Positions 10,254 through 21,703 of a stretch of DNA of 64,000 bases are shown piece after piece. The DNA is from Staphylococcus sp. IVB6240. GTDB lineage: Bacteria; Bacillota; Bacilli; Staphylococcales; Staphylococcaceae. The stretch is from assembly GCF_025558425.1 (NCBI RefSeq), contig NZ_CP094718.1:868001-932000 (forward strand), in the 5' to 3' direction. A program made the position numbers and the translations under genes. The number at the start of each line of letters is the position of its first letter. The first letter of the stretch is position 1. The notes beneath the pieces are model-generated. The model had not been told where the DNA came from and made no database searches. It was given only the letters and a program-made list of their open reading frames with translations.

Positions 10254-11178
10254 AATTATTTTTATGGGAACACCCGATTTCTCAACAAAAATATTAGAGA
10301 TGTTAATTGAAACAGAAGAAGTGATTGCTGTTGTTACACAACCAGATAGACCTGTAGGAAGAAAAAGAACACTGACACCGCCCCCTGTGAAAAAAGTAGC
10401 AGTGGCACATGATATTCCTGTTCTCCAACCCGAAAAGCTTATAGGGTCTGAAGAGTTAGAAACACTATTAAATATGCCGTGTGATTTAATCGTCACTGCA
10501 GCTTTTGGACAATTATTGCCAGAATCATTACTTTCACACCCAACATATGGTGCTGTTAATGTGCATGCGTCTTTACTACCTAAATATCGTGGAGGTGCAC
10601 CAATTCATCAATCTATTATCGATGGTGAAGCAGAAACAGGTGTCACAATTATGTACATGGTAAAACAATTAGATGCTGGAGACATTATTTCACAACGTGC
10701 CATTCCAATAGAAGAAACGGATAATGTAGGATCAATGCATGATAAGTTAAGTGATCTTGGAACAGCGCTTTTACAGGAAACGCTGCCAAGCATTTTAAAT
10801 GGAACGAATGCACGTACGCCGCAAGAATCTGATAAAGCAACTTTTGCTTCTAACATTCAACGAGAAGATGAACGTATTGATTGGACAAAAGATGCACGTG
10901 CTATTTTTAACCATATTCGTGGCTTATCACCATGGCCAGTAGCTTATACAAAGCTGGATGATAAAGTGATGAAGCTATACCAAGCACAAATTGTTTCAGA
11001 TAAAAAAGGTATGCCAGGACAAATCCTTGAAACAACAAAAAAACAAATCATTGTTGGAACAGGTTCTGATGATGCGATTGCGTTAACTGAAATTCAACTC
11101 GCAGGTAAAAAGCGTATGCCTGTTGCAAACTTCTTAAGTGGCTATCAAGATGCATTAGTAGGAAAGGAACTACATTAA
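10246..11178 (+). CDS. fmt: Methionyl-tRNA formyltransferase
   Basis: Formylates initiator Met-tRNA using 10-formyltetrahydrofolate. At 310 residues it has normal family length, with the loop [18 protein letters not shown], the catalytic segment [20 protein letters not shown], and LDAGDI. A C-terminal OB-fold-like domain follows from about residue 205. It overlaps the deformylase-like gene upstream by 8 bases and rsmB downstream by 1 base, indicating one transcript. Confidence 0.97.
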   Translation: MSKIIFMGTPDFSTKILEMLIETEEVIAVVTQPDRPVGRKRTLTPPPVKKVAVAHDIPVLQPEKLIGSEELETLLNMPCDLIVTAAFGQLLPESLLSHPTYGAVNVHASLLPKYRGGAPIHQSIIDGEAETGVTIMYMVKQLDAGDIISQRAIPIEETDNVGSMHDKLSDLGTALLQETLPSILNGTNARTPQESDKATFASNIQREDERIDWTKDARAIFNHIRGLSPWPVAYTKLDDKVMKLYQAQIVSDKKGMPGQILETTKKQIIVGTGSDDAIALTEIQLAGKKRMPVANFLSGYQDALVGKELH

Positions 11179-12482
11179 TGAGTACTGTACGAGAACTAAG
11201 TTTCGAGACATTAGAAGCGGTCTTAAAGGATGGCGCATATAGTAACTTAAAAATGAATGAAGTTTTACAAGAGCATGAGTTGAGTCCTGCAGACCGAGGG
11301 TTGTATACAGCACTTGTATATGGGACATTAAAACGAAAACTGACATTAGATTTTTATCTAAAACCTTTTATCAAGACAAGAGTTAAAGGTTGGGTAAGAA
11401 GACTTTTGTGGATGAGCTTGTATCAATTTGTTTATATGGATAAGATTCCGACACACGCAATTATTAATGAAGCAGTTGAAATTGCAAAGCAACGTGGCGG
11501 CAAACAAACAGGTAACACAGTGAATGCCATCTTAAGACAAGCAACAACACAACCATTGAGAAATATTGATAGTGTTAAAAATAAAGATGAACGCTTGTCT
11601 GTTCGTTACAGTTTGCCGACATGGATTATCCGACATTGGAAAACGCACTTTGGTTTAGAAACGACAGAAGCTATTGCAGAACAAATGCTATTGCCTGCTG
11701 TTCAGACAGTGCGTGTAAACCGTACAAAAATATCAGTTGCATCTGTTGTTCAACAATTGGAAGAAGAAGGATATCACGTACAGCAAGATCGTGATATCAC
11801 ACATTGTCTGATTGTCGAAGGAACTGGTGTGATGCAATCTCAACTATTTAAACAAGGTAAAATTAGCATTCAAGATAAAAGTTCTATGTTTGTAGCTGAA
11901 ATGATGAATCTACAACCTGGTCACAATGTGTTGGATTGCTGTAGCGCACCAGGTGGTAAGTCATGTCATATGGCTGAAATTTTAGATGGTTCAGGTCATA
12001 TTTTGGCAACTGATATTCATGACCACAAAATTGGATTGATTCAGCATAATATCAATAAATTAGGACTCTCTGGTATCGAAGCACATCAACATGATGCAAC
12101 GGTGCCATATGAAGGTGAATTTGATCGTATTTTAGTCGATGCACCATGTAGTGGACTAGGTGTTTTACGTCATAAACCAGAAATTCGATATACGATGACA
12201 CAAGAAACGGTTGATGAATTGGTTAAGATTCAATTACAAATCCTTAACAATGTTGCTCAAAATTTAAAAATAGGTGGCGAGCTGATCTATTCAACCTGTA
12301 CAATAGAACAAATGGAAAACGAGAATGTTATTTATACATTTTTGAAAGCACATCCAGAATTTGAATTCGTAACGATAAAAGATCCAAGAACAGATCAACA
12401 AGTTAAAACATTACAACTTTTACCACAAGATTACGATGCAGACGGCTTTTTTATAACAAAGATTAGAAGAAAGGATCAGTGA
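11178..12482 (+). CDS. rsmB: 16S rRNA m5C967 methyltransferase RsmB
   Basis: SAM-dependent RNA cytosine-5 methyltransferase of the Sun/RsmB family. The 434-residue protein has an N-terminal NusB-like helical domain (about 1-140). A Rossmann methyltransferase domain follows, with the SAM motif [14 protein letters not shown], the [15 protein letters not shown] motif and the [11 protein letters not shown] motif. The two conserved cysteines of this family (PCSG and STCT) are both present. The start overlaps the fmt stop (TAATG). Confidence 0.95.
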   Translation: MSTVRELSFETLEAVLKDGAYSNLKMNEVLQEHELSPADRGLYTALVYGTLKRKLTLDFYLKPFIKTRVKGWVRRLLWMSLYQFVYMDKIPTHAIINEAVEIAKQRGGKQTGNTVNAILRQATTQPLRNIDSVKNKDERLSVRYSLPTWIIRHWKTHFGLETTEAIAEQMLLPAVQTVRVNRTKISVASVVQQLEEEGYHVQQDRDITHCLIVEGTGVMQSQLFKQGKISIQDKSSMFVAEMMNLQPGHNVLDCCSAPGGKSCHMAEILDGSGHILATDIHDHKIGLIQHNINKLGLSGIEAHQHDATVPYEGEFDRILVDAPCSGLGVLRHKPEIRYTMTQETVDELVKIQLQILNNVAQNLKIGGELIYSTCTIEQMENENVIYTFLKAHPEFEFVTIKDPRTDQQVKTLQLLPQDYDADGFFITKIRRKDQ

Positions 12483-12483
12483 G

Positions 12484-13578
12484 ATGATTACAGCAGAAAA
12501 GAAGAAAAAGAACAAATTCTTACCTGATTTTGAAAAACAATCCATCTATTCAGTTCGCTTTGATGAAATGAAAGATTGGTTAAAAGAACATGGACAACAA
12601 AGTTTTAGAGCGAAACAAATATTTGAATGGTTATACGAAAAACGTGTTGATCAGTTTGAAGAAATGACAAACTTATCAAAAGATCTACGTCAATTGTTAG
12701 CCGATAACTTTACAATGACAACATTAGAAACAGTTGTTCGACAAGAAAGTCGCGATGGAACAATTAAATTCTTATTTGAATTACAAGATGGCTATACGAT
12801 TGAAACAGTTTTAATGCGACATGAGTATGGCAATTCAGTCTGCGTAACAACACAAGTAGGTTGCCGAATTGGTTGTACGTTCTGTGCCTCAACACTAGGT
12901 GGCTTAAAGCGTAACCTTGAAGCAGGTGAAATTGTTTCACAAGTATTAACTGTACAAAAAGCATTAGATGAAACAGACGAGCGTGTATCATCAATCGTTA
13001 TCATGGGGATTGGTGAACCATTTGAAAACTACGATGAGATGATGGACTTCTTAAAAATCGTTAATGATGACAATGGTTTAAATATTGGTGCACGTCATAT
13101 TACAGTATCTACTTCAGGTATCGTTCCACGTATTTATGACTTTGCGGATGAATCATTACAAATCAACTTTGCAATTAGTCTACATGCCGCAAATAATGAA
13201 ATTCGTTCACAATTGATGCCGATTAACCGTGCCTATGATGTGAAAAAGTTAATTGAAGCGATCGAATACTACCAAGAGAAAACAAATCGTCGTATTACGT
13301 TTGAATATGGCTTGTTCGGTGGTGTGAATGATCAGTTAACACATGCGCGTGAACTTGCAGCATTGATTAAGCATCTAAATTGTCATGTAAACTTAATTCC
13401 AGTGAACCACGTACCAGAACGTAACTATGTCAAAACGCCAAAAGAAGATATCTTTAAGTTTGAAAAAGAACTAAAACGTCTCGGCATTAACGCAACGATT
13501 CGTCGTGAACAAGGTGCAGATATTGATGCAGCATGTGGTCAATTGCGTGCAAAGGAACGAGAAGCAGAAACGAGGTAG
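12484..13578 (+). CDS. rlmN: 23S rRNA A2503 / tRNA A37 C2-methyltransferase RlmN
   Basis: Radical-SAM methyltransferase that modifies A2503 of 23S rRNA and some tRNAs. The 4Fe-4S motif CRIGCTFC is present, as is the C-terminal cysteine that carries the methyl group (DAACGQLR). At 364 residues it is the staphylococcal length. It begins 1 base after the rsmB stop. It resembles Cfr in fold, but its operon position points to the housekeeping enzyme. Confidence 0.96.
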   Translation: MITAEKKKKNKFLPDFEKQSIYSVRFDEMKDWLKEHGQQSFRAKQIFEWLYEKRVDQFEEMTNLSKDLRQLLADNFTMTTLETVVRQESRDGTIKFLFELQDGYTIETVLMRHEYGNSVCVTTQVGCRIGCTFCASTLGGLKRNLEAGEIVSQVLTVQKALDETDERVSSIVIMGIGEPFENYDEMMDFLKIVNDDNGLNIGARHITVSTSGIVPRIYDFADESLQINFAISLHAANNEIRSQLMPINRAYDVKKLIEAIEYYQEKTNRRITFEYGLFGGVNDQLTHARELAALIKHLNCHVNLIPVNHVPERNYVKTPKEDIFKFEKELKRLGINATIRREQGADIDAACGQLRAKEREAETR

Positions 13579-13584
13579 AAAGCG

Positions 13585-14328
13585 ATGTTAAACGCAGAAC
13601 TTTATTCGATAACAGGAGATTACCGTGATCAAAACGAAGATGCTGCTGGTGTGTTTTATAACCAGACAGATCAACAGTTACTTGTCATGTGCGATGGCAT
13701 GGGTGGTCACTTGGCAGGTGAAGTGGCGTCGCAATATGTCTTAGAATCACTACAAACACGATTTGAACGTGAAAACTTAATCGAAGCGGATCAAGCAGAA
13801 GCTTGGTTGAAACGCACATTACAAGAGGTGAATCTTGAACTTTATACATTGTCTCAGGAAAATGAAGCATATAGAGGAATGGGAACAACTTGTGTTTGTG
13901 CCATTGTGTTTGATAATCATATTATTTTCGCTAACATCGGTGATTCACGTGCATATTTAATTAATAGTAGAGAATGTAATCAAGTGACGATGGATCATAC
14001 ATTTGTGAATCAACTCGTCATGCTAGGACAAATAACCGAAGAAGAAGCTTTTCAACATCCTAAACGTCACATTATTACAAAAGTAATGGGTACGGATAAA
14101 CATGTAAAACCAGATATTTATACAAGACGTACTCATTTTTATCAGTATTTATTGATGAATACGGATGGTTTGACAGACTATGTGACAAAATCCGAATTAC
14201 AAGAAATCCTTAATGAAGATGCAAATTTGTACGATTTAGGTGAACGTTTATTGGCAAGAGCTGAAGAGAATGAAGCGAAAGACAATGTAACGTTTATTTT
14301 GGCAGAGATTGCGGGTGAACCGGTATGA
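13585..14328 (+). CDS. stp: PP2C-type serine/threonine phosphatase
   Basis: Manganese-dependent phosphatase that reverses phosphorylation by the adjacent kinase PknB. The 247-residue protein carries the PP2C motifs RDQNEDA, MCDGMGGHLAGEVAS, GDSRAYLI, NTDGLTDYV and DNVTFIL, which supply the metal-binding aspartates. Its stop overlaps the pknB start by 4 bases, so phosphatase and kinase are translationally coupled. Confidence 0.96.
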   Translation: MLNAELYSITGDYRDQNEDAAGVFYNQTDQQLLVMCDGMGGHLAGEVASQYVLESLQTRFERENLIEADQAEAWLKRTLQEVNLELYTLSQENEAYRGMGTTCVCAIVFDNHIIFANIGDSRAYLINSRECNQVTMDHTFVNQLVMLGQITEEEAFQHPKRHIITKVMGTDKHVKPDIYTRRTHFYQYLLMNTDGLTDYVTKSELQEILNEDANLYDLGERLLARAEENEAKDNVTFILAEIAGEPV

Positions 14329-16409
14329 TGGGTCGTATGATTGATGAACGCTATGAGATTCAAGAAATCCTAGGTGGCGGCGGTATGTCCAAAGTGTATC
14401 GTGCTGTTGATACGATTTTGGATCGCAAAGTTGCTATCAAAATGATACAGATTCCAGCAAGTGAACGACAAAAGACAATTGACCGTTTTGAACGCGAAGT
14501 TCAGAATACGACGCAATTGTCTCACCCGAATATCGTAGGTGTATTGGATGTCGGTGAGGAAGATGATTGTTTCTATTTTGTGATGGAATATATTGACGGC
14601 ATGACTTTATCTGAATATATAAAATCACATGGCCCGATTGCGCCTAAACAAGCGATCGATTTTGTTGAACAAATTCTTCAAGGTATCCAACATGCACATG
14701 AGCAAGGCATCGTTCATCGAGATATTAAACCGCAAAACATCATGATTGATCCACAAAATACATTAAAAATTGTTGATTTCGGTATTGCAAAAGCATTAAG
14801 TGAAACAACGATGACACAAACCAATCATGTGATAGGGACTGTTCAATACTTATCACCTGAACAAGCAAAAGGCGAAAAAACTGGAGAACGTTCTGATATA
14901 TACTCGATTGGGATTGTTTTATACGAAATGTTAACTGGTGAGCCACCGTTTAGTGGTGAAACAGCAGTTGGTATCGCAATTAAACAAATTCAAGAACCTG
15001 TTCCTAATATTACGGAACAACAATCAGAAATCCCACAAGCTCTGAGTAACGTTATTTTAAGAGCCACAGAGAAAGAACCGGCTAATAGATATGTAACCGT
15101 GTCAGAAATGGCACATGATGTTGCGACAGTATTAGAACCAAATCGTTCAAACGAGCCTGTTTATAAAGCGGATGAGGCAATTACTAAAACAGTTGCTTTA
15201 GATAAAAGTGCATTAAAACAACAACAGGAACCAGCAACGAACCAAACAGCGCATATTCCAATTGTTGAAACAGAAAAGAAGCAACCTAATCCAACACCAC
15301 CGCCGCGTACGCATCGAGCAGCGATGGCCGGAGCATATGCAGGAAAGCCAAAGCGTTCACGTAAGAAAAAAGTGTTTGCAGGATTGGTATTATTATTGCT
15401 GTTTTTAGGATTATCCTTTTTTGTAGCTGCTGCAGTGATGGGGAATAAATATAGTCAAGTACCAGATGTGTTAGGTCAAACGGAACAACGTGCGACAGAC
15501 ACACTAGCAGAAAAAAATCTTAAAGTAGGCAAAGTGTCTCAGACTTATAGTGATCAATACGCAGAGGGGCAAGTAGCATCTATTAACCCAAAAGCAGGTT
15601 CGAAGGTTAAACAAGACAGTGCTGTTGATCTGATGATTTCTAAAGGTGAACATATCGAAAAAATGCCGGATTTAGTAGGGAAATCAAAGTCTGAAGCAGA
15701 AAAAATATTGAGCGATTTAGGTTTTGAAAAAGTGAGCTATACAACAGCATATACACAAAATGAGATTCCTAAAGGTCATATTGAAGGGCAAAGTATTACG
15801 CCTGGATCAGAAGTATCTGTGAAGAAAGAAGCTGTTCAGATTACAGAGTCTCTAGGTAAACGACAAGTGTATGTAAAAGATTATACGTACAAAGATATTT
15901 CCGTTGCGACAGCTGAACTTGAGGCAGAAGGTTTAAAAGTGACAGTGACTGATGAACGTGAAGATAATAAGGTTAAAGAAGATCATATTATTCAACAAAC
16001 GCCGAAAGATGTTGAAGTGGATGAAGGATCAGAAGTAAAGTTTATTGTATCTAAAGGTGCATCTAAAGCAGACAAGCTGAAAAATAAACCGAAAGAGAAT
16101 TCATCTAAAGACGTATCCAAATCATCAACAAAAGAAGATGATGATTCAGAAGACGAACCAAAATATGATAAGACGTATACGCAATCATTAGTCATTCCAT
16201 ACTCTGGAAAAGATAATAAACCACAAAAAGTAGAAGTATATGTGAAAGATAAAAACAATGATGGCAAAAGTCCAAAAACATTTGAAATTAAAAACAGTAC
16301 ATCACAAGTTTTGAACTTTACGATTGAAGATGGTGGTAGTGCAAGTTATCGTGTCGTTGTAGACGGTAAAGAAGTAGATAGTAAAGAAATTAAGTATGAT
16401 GATTTTTAA
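14325..16409 (+). CDS. pknB: PASTA-domain serine/threonine kinase PknB (Stk1)
   Basis: Membrane Hanks-type kinase that senses cell-wall precursors or muropeptides. The 694 residues comprise a kinase domain at about 10-270 (glycine loop GGGGMSKVY, VAIK lysine, HRDIKPQN, DFGIAKA), a proline- and basic-rich linker, and one transmembrane helix near 350-372. Three extracellular PASTA repeats begin around QVPDVLGQ, KMPDLVGK and VYVKDYTY. A Lys/Ser/Glu/Asp-rich stretch separates these from a C-terminal IgG-like domain (from about VIPYSGKD). Confidence 0.95.
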   Translation: MMGRMIDERYEIQEILGGGGMSKVYRAVDTILDRKVAIKMIQIPASERQKTIDRFEREVQNTTQLSHPNIVGVLDVGEEDDCFYFVMEYIDGMTLSEYIKSHGPIAPKQAIDFVEQILQGIQHAHEQGIVHRDIKPQNIMIDPQNTLKIVDFGIAKALSETTMTQTNHVIGTVQYLSPEQAKGEKTGERSDIYSIGIVLYEMLTGEPPFSGETAVGIAIKQIQEPVPNITEQQSEIPQALSNVILRATEKEPANRYVTVSEMAHDVATVLEPNRSNEPVYKADEAITKTVALDKSALKQQQEPATNQTAHIPIVETEKKQPNPTPPPRTHRAAMAGAYAGKPKRSRKKKVFAGLVLLLLFLGLSFFVAAAVMGNKYSQVPDVLGQTEQRATDTLAEKNLKVGKVSQTYSDQYAEGQVASINPKAGSKVKQDSAVDLMISKGEHIEKMPDLVGKSKSEAEKILSDLGFEKVSYTTAYTQNEIPKGHIEGQSITPGSEVSVKKEAVQITESLGKRQVYVKDYTYKDISVATAELEAEGLKVTVTDEREDNKVKEDHIIQQTPKDVEVDEGSEVKFIVSKGASKADKLKNKPKENSSKDVSKSSTKEDDDSEDEPKYDKTYTQSLVIPYSGKDNKPQKVEVYVKDKNNDGKSPKTFEIKNSTSQVLNFTIEDGGSASYRVVVDGKEVDSKEIKYDDF

Positions 16410-16423
16410 CGAATAAATGTTGC

Positions 16424-16461
16424 GCATCCAGGATGTCGAATCTAATCGGTATTCTGGATGC
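16424..16461 (+). terminator. Intrinsic terminator after pknB
   Basis: GCATCCAG (16424-16431) pairs with CTGGATGC (16454-16461), followed by TTTTT. It separates the fmt-pknB transcript from rsgA. Confidence 0.7.
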
Positions 16462-16612
16462 TTTTTACTTTCATGAATATCATGAGCTTTGTGAATTGCA
16501 ATTTACAACGCAAAATCCTATGTGCTTTTGACCAACCCTCTAGCTGTATCCCGTAGCATATTTTGATATAATGAGTATAATTTGAAAATGAAAATTTAGA
16601 AGAGGTGTGAAT

Positions 16613-17488
16613 TTGAAAAAAGGACAAATAATTAAGTCGATCAGTGGTGTTTACCGAGTGGATGTGGAAGGTGAACAATTTGATGCAAAACCACGTGGTC
16701 TTTTTAGAAAAAAGCAAATAACACCCGTTGTTGGTGATATTGTAGATATTGATTTTGAGACACATGCTTCTGGCTATATTCAACATATTCATGAGCGTAA
16801 AAATGAGCTTAAACGACCACCAGTGAGTAATATCGATGTACTCGTGATCGTAATGAGTGCTGTAGAACCAGACTTCTCAACACAACTGTTGGATCGTTTT
16901 TTAGTGATTGCACATTCTTACAATCTATCACCGCGAATTATCATAACGAAAAAAGATTTAGCTTCCGAAGCGCAACGTGAAAAAATTAAGCAGTTTTTGG
17001 AAGTTTATCAACAAATTGGTTATGAAACGCAATTTGTGGGTGAAGATGATGATGTCCAAGCGGTATTTAATGAATGGGAACCGGGCATTGCCGTGCTAAG
17101 TGGTCAATCAGGTGTCGGTAAGTCTACATTGCTGAATCGTTTCCGTCCAGAATTAGCAATAGAAACAAATAGTATCTCACAATCTTTAAACCGAGGTCGA
17201 CATACGACACGTCATGTTGAACTATATCCACGTGCAAATGGCTATATTGCTGATACACCTGGCTTTAGTGCGCTTGATTTTGATCATATAGAAAAGCAAG
17301 ATTTAGGTGATTATTTTATAGAAATAAAAGAGGCGAGTGCGCTGTGTAAGTTTAGGGACTGTTCGCATACGAATGAACCTAAGTGTCATGTGAAAAAGAT
17401 GGTGGAAGATGGAGACATCGCTGAATTTAGATACCAACATTATGAACAACTATTCCAAGAAATATCTAATCGAAAGGTACGATACTAA
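16613..17488 (+). CDS. rsgA: Ribosome small-subunit GTPase RsgA
   Basis: Circularly permuted GTPase acting late in 30S maturation. It has an N-terminal OB fold, the G4 motif TKKD, then G1 GQSGVGKST and G3 DTPG, and a C-terminal zinc segment [17 protein letters not shown]. The start is taken as TTG 16613 because AGAGG lies 7 bases upstream and the product then aligns with MKxGxIVKSI of known RsgA. GTG 16607 overlaps the ribosome site. The product is 291 residues. The rpe start overlaps its stop by 1 base. Confidence 0.95.
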   Translation: MKKGQIIKSISGVYRVDVEGEQFDAKPRGLFRKKQITPVVGDIVDIDFETHASGYIQHIHERKNELKRPPVSNIDVLVIVMSAVEPDFSTQLLDRFLVIAHSYNLSPRIIITKKDLASEAQREKIKQFLEVYQQIGYETQFVGEDDDVQAVFNEWEPGIAVLSGQSGVGKSTLLNRFRPELAIETNSISQSLNRGRHTTRHVELYPRANGYIADTPGFSALDFDHIEKQDLGDYFIEIKEASALCKFRDCSHTNEPKCHVKKMVEDGDIAEFRYQHYEQLFQEISNRKVRY

Positions 17489-18138
17489 TGACAAATATTT
17501 TTCCTTCTTTACTTTCAGCAGATTTTTTAACTTTAAACGATGAAATTGAGGCGCTTGAAAAAGCGGGTGTTGATGGATTACATTTTGACGTCATGGATGG
17601 TCAATTTGTTCCGAATATCTCAATTGGTTTTCCTATTTTAGAAGCAGTGAGAAGAGGTACTTCATTGCCAATTGATGTGCATTTAATGGTTGCCAATCCA
17701 GAACCTTATATTGATGAATTTTGTCAAAAAGGGGCTGATAAAGTCTCTGTTCATGTAGAAGCAACACCACATATTCACCGGGCAATTCAAAAAATTAAGG
17801 CGAATGGGAAAGAGGCTGGGGTTGTAATTAATCCTGGCACACCAGTTTCAATGATTCAGCCATTATTAACCGATATCGATTTTGTTCTTGTGATGTCTGT
17901 AAATCCAGGGTTTGGTGGACAAGCGTTCATTCCTGCAACACTTGATAAGATCCGTGAGCTTAAAAATGTGCGTTCAGCACAAAACTTATTATTCAAAATC
18001 GAAGTGGACGGCGGTGTCAATGCTGAAACCGCACAACAAGTTGTTGAAGCAGGAGCTGACTGGTTAGTTGCCGGCTCATACTTCTTTAACCAAGAAGATT
18101 ATGCAGATGCTGTAAGTCGTTTAAAAGGGCAGGCGTAA
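17488..18138 (+). CDS. rpe: Ribulose-phosphate 3-epimerase
   Basis: TIM-barrel enzyme interconverting ribulose 5-phosphate and xylulose 5-phosphate in the pentose phosphate pathway. The 216-residue protein has HFDVMDGQFVPN, DVHLMV, VMSVNPGFGGQAF and EVDGGVN, which hold the metal ligands, catalytic aspartates and phosphate-binding loop. It overlaps rsgA (TAATG). Confidence 0.97.
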   Translation: MTNIFPSLLSADFLTLNDEIEALEKAGVDGLHFDVMDGQFVPNISIGFPILEAVRRGTSLPIDVHLMVANPEPYIDEFCQKGADKVSVHVEATPHIHRAIQKIKANGKEAGVVINPGTPVSMIQPLLTDIDFVLVMSVNPGFGGQAFIPATLDKIRELKNVRSAQNLLFKIEVDGGVNAETAQQVVEAGADWLVAGSYFFNQEDYADAVSRLKGQA

Positions 18139-18143
18139 GCATC

Positions 18144-18782
18144 ATGCCAAAACGAATTCAGTTATTATGTAGTGATCGTGGACTCCCGACAGATGTGTTT
18201 GTGAACAATCAGGATGGAGTATGGGGCGGCGTTGATCGTGGTACGAAAATTTTATTGGAACAAGGCATTCAGCCTTATTTAACAGTCGGTGATTTTGATT
18301 CAGTTTCCGATGAAGAACGACGATGGATTGCAGAACGTACAGATATAGCTCCAGTTCCAGCTGAAAAAGCAGATACTGATCTAGCATTAGGGGTCGTAAA
18401 AGCAATTGAACAAGGATTTGAAGAAATTGATATCTACGGTGCGACAGGTGGTCGACTCGATCATTTTATGGGTGCAATGCAGTTATTGAAAGCACCAGAG
18501 AATCAAACATATCGAATTCGGTTATTAGACGACCAGAATGAAATTTCACTGCTTACAGAGGGAGAACATGTAATAGACCGACTTCTTTGTTATCCATATA
18601 TCTCTTTTGTTCCTGCGACAGATGCGGTTACTTTATCACTGAAAGGGTTCAAATATAATTTGGATCAAGAAGTGTTAAAAATAGGTTCAACGTTAACCAT
18701 TTCAAATGAATTTCAAGATAAAGCGGGGACCGTTTATGTACACCGAGGCATGGTGTATCAAATGAGAAGTCGAGATAAATAG
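18144..18782 (+). CDS. thiN: Thiamine pyrophosphokinase
   Basis: Transfers pyrophosphate from ATP to thiamine to make thiamine diphosphate. The 212-residue protein has the family motifs VGDFDSVS, KADTDLALG and GATGGRLDHFMG. It starts 5 bases after the rpe stop and is the last gene of the rsgA-rpe-thiN group, converging on rpmB. Confidence 0.95.
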   Translation: MPKRIQLLCSDRGLPTDVFVNNQDGVWGGVDRGTKILLEQGIQPYLTVGDFDSVSDEERRWIAERTDIAPVPAEKADTDLALGVVKAIEQGFEEIDIYGATGGRLDHFMGAMQLLKAPENQTYRIRLLDDQNEISLLTEGEHVIDRLLCYPYISFVPATDAVTLSLKGFKYNLDQEVLKIGSTLTISNEFQDKAGTVYVHRGMVYQMRSRDK

Positions 18783-18857
18783 AATTAACTAAGTAAGGAT
18801 AAGGCATTATTCAAAACATGAATAATGTCTATTCTTTTATTAAAAAAGGATACAAAA

Positions 18858-18886
18858 AAACGAGACTGCCACATATAGTCTCGTTT
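18858..18886 (-). terminator. Terminator of rpmB (convergent with thiN)
   Basis: Perfect 10-bp stem AAACGAGACT/AGTCTCGTTT. On the minus strand it is followed by seven T residues, so it mainly ends rpmB. It may also stop thiN transcripts. Confidence 0.8.
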
Positions 18887-18905
18887 GATTCTTATAATAT
18901 TAAAA

Positions 18906-19094
18906 TTATACGCGTGTTACTTTACCTGATTTTAAAGCACGTGCTGAAACCCAAACTTTTTTAGGTTTACCATCAACAAGAATTCTCACTTTTTGTAAGT
19001 TCGCATTCCAACGACGTTTCGTTGAGTTTAATGCGTGTGAGCGTCTGTTACCAGTTGATGCTTTACGTCCTGTTACGAAACATTCTTTACCCAT
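18906..19094 (-). CDS. rpmB: 50S ribosomal protein L28
   Basis: A 62-residue basic ribosomal protein, [19 protein letters not shown] onwards, typical of L28 and lacking extra zinc cysteine pairs. Two tandem ATGs precede GG. The second (19094) is chosen because the GGAGG site then sits 7 bases away and the N-terminus is the normal MGK. It is monocistronic and reads against its neighbours. Confidence 0.97.
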   Translation of the reverse strand: MGKECFVTGRKASTGNRRSHALNSTKRRWNANLQKVRILVDGKPKKVWVSARALKSGKVTRV

Positions 19095-19147
19095 CATCGT
19101 ACCTCCTTTAAGAAATACAAATACACTTTGCTACTACATACTACGGT

Positions 19148-19176
19148 AATATATCATAATCACAGAATATGTGCAA
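19148..19176 (-). promoter_or_regulatory. Sigma-A promoter of rpmB
   Basis: On the minus strand, TTGCAC (19176-19171) and TATATT (19153-19148) are spaced by 17 bases, about 55 bases before the rpmB start. Confidence 0.7.
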
Positions 19177-19264
19177 TAAAAAGATAGAGATATTCATAAA
19201 TTACTTTGTGTACGCATGAGTTTCTGTTATAATTTACTATTGTGATTACTTACAAGGTAGGAAA

Positions 19265-19450
19265 TAAGGCTGAGACATAATGCATTTATAGGTTGGAAAA
19301 TTGATGAATAGTGTTTTAAAAGTAGTGTCCAACTGCTTTATGTCTGTGTCCAAGAAGTCGAATTCTCAACAGTTACAATTCAACAAAACAAAAGAGCTAC
19401 TTTAAAAACTGCTTGAGTTTTGCTCGAATTCAAAACACTTCTTTCACACC
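19265..19450 (-). repeat. Intergenic repeat, copy A
   Basis: This non-coding stretch between rpmB and the Asp23-family gene is, as its reverse complement, clearly related to 37455-37600. Shared blocks in order are TGAAAGAAG, GTTTT, AATTCGAGCA, TAGCT, TTTTGTT, GAGAATT, CTTCT and GACATAAAG. It contains no credible gene. The remainder of the 19095-19621 gap is AT-rich, with the rpmB promoter at one end and a GGGAGG ribosome site at the other. Confidence 0.7.
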
Positions 19451-19621
19451 CTCGTTTACTATCTTCATTTATTCATTATAGTAGCGTACGTATTCTGTAA
19501 ATAGTAAAATATTTGTAATATGTACCTTAGTATTTTAAGATTAAAACAATCAATTTGAATAATGAACTTTAACACTTTAGATGAATGAAACGCATTAAAA
19601 GAGAATGGGAGGCGTAACGAT

Positions 19622-19996
19622 ATGGCATTAGAAATTACAAATGATTACGGTAGTATCGATATTTCAAATGAGGTGATCGCTTCTGTAGTAGGCGGCAAAG
19701 CAGTTGAATGTTACGGAATTGTTGGTATGGCATCTCGTCAACAAGTACGCGATGGTATTGCTGAAATATTAGGTCATGAAAATTACGCAAGAGGGATTGT
19801 TGTAAGAGAAAATGACGGTACTTTAGATGTAGACATGTATATTATCGTCAGCTACGGCGTTAAGATTTCAGAAGTCGCACAAAATGTACAATCAACAGTA
19901 AAATATACATTAGAACACACATTAAAATTAAAAGTAAACTCAGTTAATATATTCGTACAAGGCGTACGTTTTAACAATGACGGGAACGACAAATAG
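19622..19996 (+). CDS. Asp23/Gls24 family envelope-stress protein (YloU-like)
   Basis: A 124-residue Asp23/Gls24-family protein (DUF322), recognisable from NDYGSIDISNEVIASVVGGKAVECYGI and DVDMYIIVSYGVKISEVAQNVQ. In B. subtilis and staphylococci this gene sits directly before the DAK2-domain gene, as here (12-base gap). The molecular role is unclear. A GGGAGGCG ribosome site precedes the ATG. Confidence 0.9.
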   Translation: MALEITNDYGSIDISNEVIASVVGGKAVECYGIVGMASRQQVRDGIAEILGHENYARGIVVRENDGTLDVDMYIIVSYGVKISEVAQNVQSTVKYTLEHTLKLKVNSVNIFVQGVRFNNDGNDK

Positions 19997-20008
19997 GAGG
20001 ACATTTGC

Positions 20009-21676
20009 ATGGTTACGAAAATCAACGGTAATTTATTTGCCGATATGATTATACAAGGGGCTCAAAACTTATCAAACAATGCTGATTTAGTTGATTCACT
20101 CAACGTATATCCAGTACCTGATGGAGATACTGGGACGAATATGAATCTATCTATGACTTCAGGTAAAGAGGAAGTACAAAACAATCCAACAAGTCATATT
20201 GGTGACTTAGGTAAATCTTTCTCTAAAGGTTTATTGATGGGGGCACGTGGTAACTCAGGTGTTATCTTGTCACAAATCTTCCGTGGTTTTTCAAAAGCAC
20301 TTGAAGAGTATAATGAAATTGATGCAAAACAATTCGCAAGTAGTTTCGAAGCAGGTGTCAAAACAGCTTACAAAGCAGTTATGAAACCAGTTGAAGGAAC
20401 AATTTTAACAGTTGCAAAAGATGCTGGGAAAGCGGCAGTTGAAGCGGCTGAAAAAACAGATGACTGCTTAGAAGTCATGACAGCAGTATATGAAGCAGCA
20501 CAAAAATCACTTGAAAACACACCTAACTTATTACCTGTATTAAAAGAAGTAGGTGTTGTCGACAGTGGTGGTAAAGGTTTAACACTTGTTTATGAAGGCT
20601 TTATTAAAGCGATGAACGGTGAAACAATTGAATCTAAAACACCAAAAGTAGACAAAGAAGAATTCTTCAACGATGACCATGATTTCCACGGTGTCATTAA
20701 TACAGAAGATATCGTTTATGGTTACTGTACAGAAATGATGGTTCGTTTCCAATCAGGTAAAGCGCCATTTGATGAAGCAACTTTCAGAGAAGATATGAGT
20801 GAATTCGGTGACTCATTACTTGTTATTAGTGATGATGAAATCGTTAAAGTTCACGTTCATACTGAAACACCAGGAGAAGTCTTTTCATTCGGTCAAAAAT
20901 ATGGTGAATTAATTAAAGTAAAAGCTGAAAACATGCGTGAGCAACACCGTGAAGTATTGCGTAAAGAAGCTGGAAAATCTGATAAAGAAGCAACAACAGG
21001 ACCAGCAGCTACTGAAAAAGTGGAAACAGCGATTATTACGATTTCAATGGGTGACGGAATCACGAAGCTCTTTAAATCAATGGGTGCAACACATATTATT
21101 AGTGGTGGTCAAACAATGAATCCATCTACTGAAGATATTGTGACAGTCATTCAAGAAAGTGGTTGCAAACGTGCCATTATCTTACCGAATAACAAAAATA
21201 TTCAAATGGCAAGCCAACAAGCCGCTGAAATTGTGGATGTAGAAGCTGTTGTTGTACCGACACGTACAGTGCCACAAGGTATTGCAGCGATGTTTAGTTA
21301 TGACACAACTGCTTCATTACAAGATAATGCTGACGCGATGACAGAAGCATTAGCGGACGTCACATCAGGTTCTATCACATATGCAGTACGTGATACGAAA
21401 ATTGATGGTATCAACATTGAAAAAGATGCTTACATGGGCTTAATTGAAGATAAGATTGTTGTAAGTGATCGTGATGTTAACGAGACATTGAAACAAACTT
21501 TAGAAGCTATGCTGAGTGAAGATAGTGAGATTTTAACTGTCATCACTGGTGAAGAAGCGACTGAAGCACAAACATCATTTATTAAGTCATATGTAGAAGA
21601 ACACTTTGAAGATGTTGAAATTGAAATTCAAAACGGACAACAACCAATTTATCCATATTTATTCTCTGTTGAATAA
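20009..21676 (+). CDS. fakA: Fatty acid kinase catalytic subunit FakA
   Basis: ATP-binding subunit that phosphorylates FakB-bound fatty acids so that exogenous lipids can enter phospholipid synthesis through acyl-phosphate. The 555-residue protein has an N-terminal DAK2 nucleotide domain ([32 protein letters not shown]), a middle domain and a C-terminal FakA-type domain. A strong hairpin terminator follows. PlsX, which exchanges acyl-phosphate with acyl-ACP, is encoded about 5 kb downstream. Confidence 0.95.
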   Translation: MVTKINGNLFADMIIQGAQNLSNNADLVDSLNVYPVPDGDTGTNMNLSMTSGKEEVQNNPTSHIGDLGKSFSKGLLMGARGNSGVILSQIFRGFSKALEEYNEIDAKQFASSFEAGVKTAYKAVMKPVEGTILTVAKDAGKAAVEAAEKTDDCLEVMTAVYEAAQKSLENTPNLLPVLKEVGVVDSGGKGLTLVYEGFIKAMNGETIESKTPKVDKEEFFNDDHDFHGVINTEDIVYGYCTEMMVRFQSGKAPFDEATFREDMSEFGDSLLVISDDEIVKVHVHTETPGEVFSFGQKYGELIKVKAENMREQHREVLRKEAGKSDKEATTGPAATEKVETAIITISMGDGITKLFKSMGATHIISGGQTMNPSTEDIVTVIQESGCKRAIILPNNKNIQMASQQAAEIVDVEAVVVPTRTVPQGIAAMFSYDTTASLQDNADAMTEALADVTSGSITYAVRDTKIDGINIEKDAYMGLIEDKIVVSDRDVNETLKQTLEAMLSEDSEILTVITGEEATEAQTSFIKSYVEEHFEDVEIEIQNGQQPIYPYLFSVE

Positions 21677-21703
21677 AGTGATAGATTGTAGAATGTAATA
21701 GAC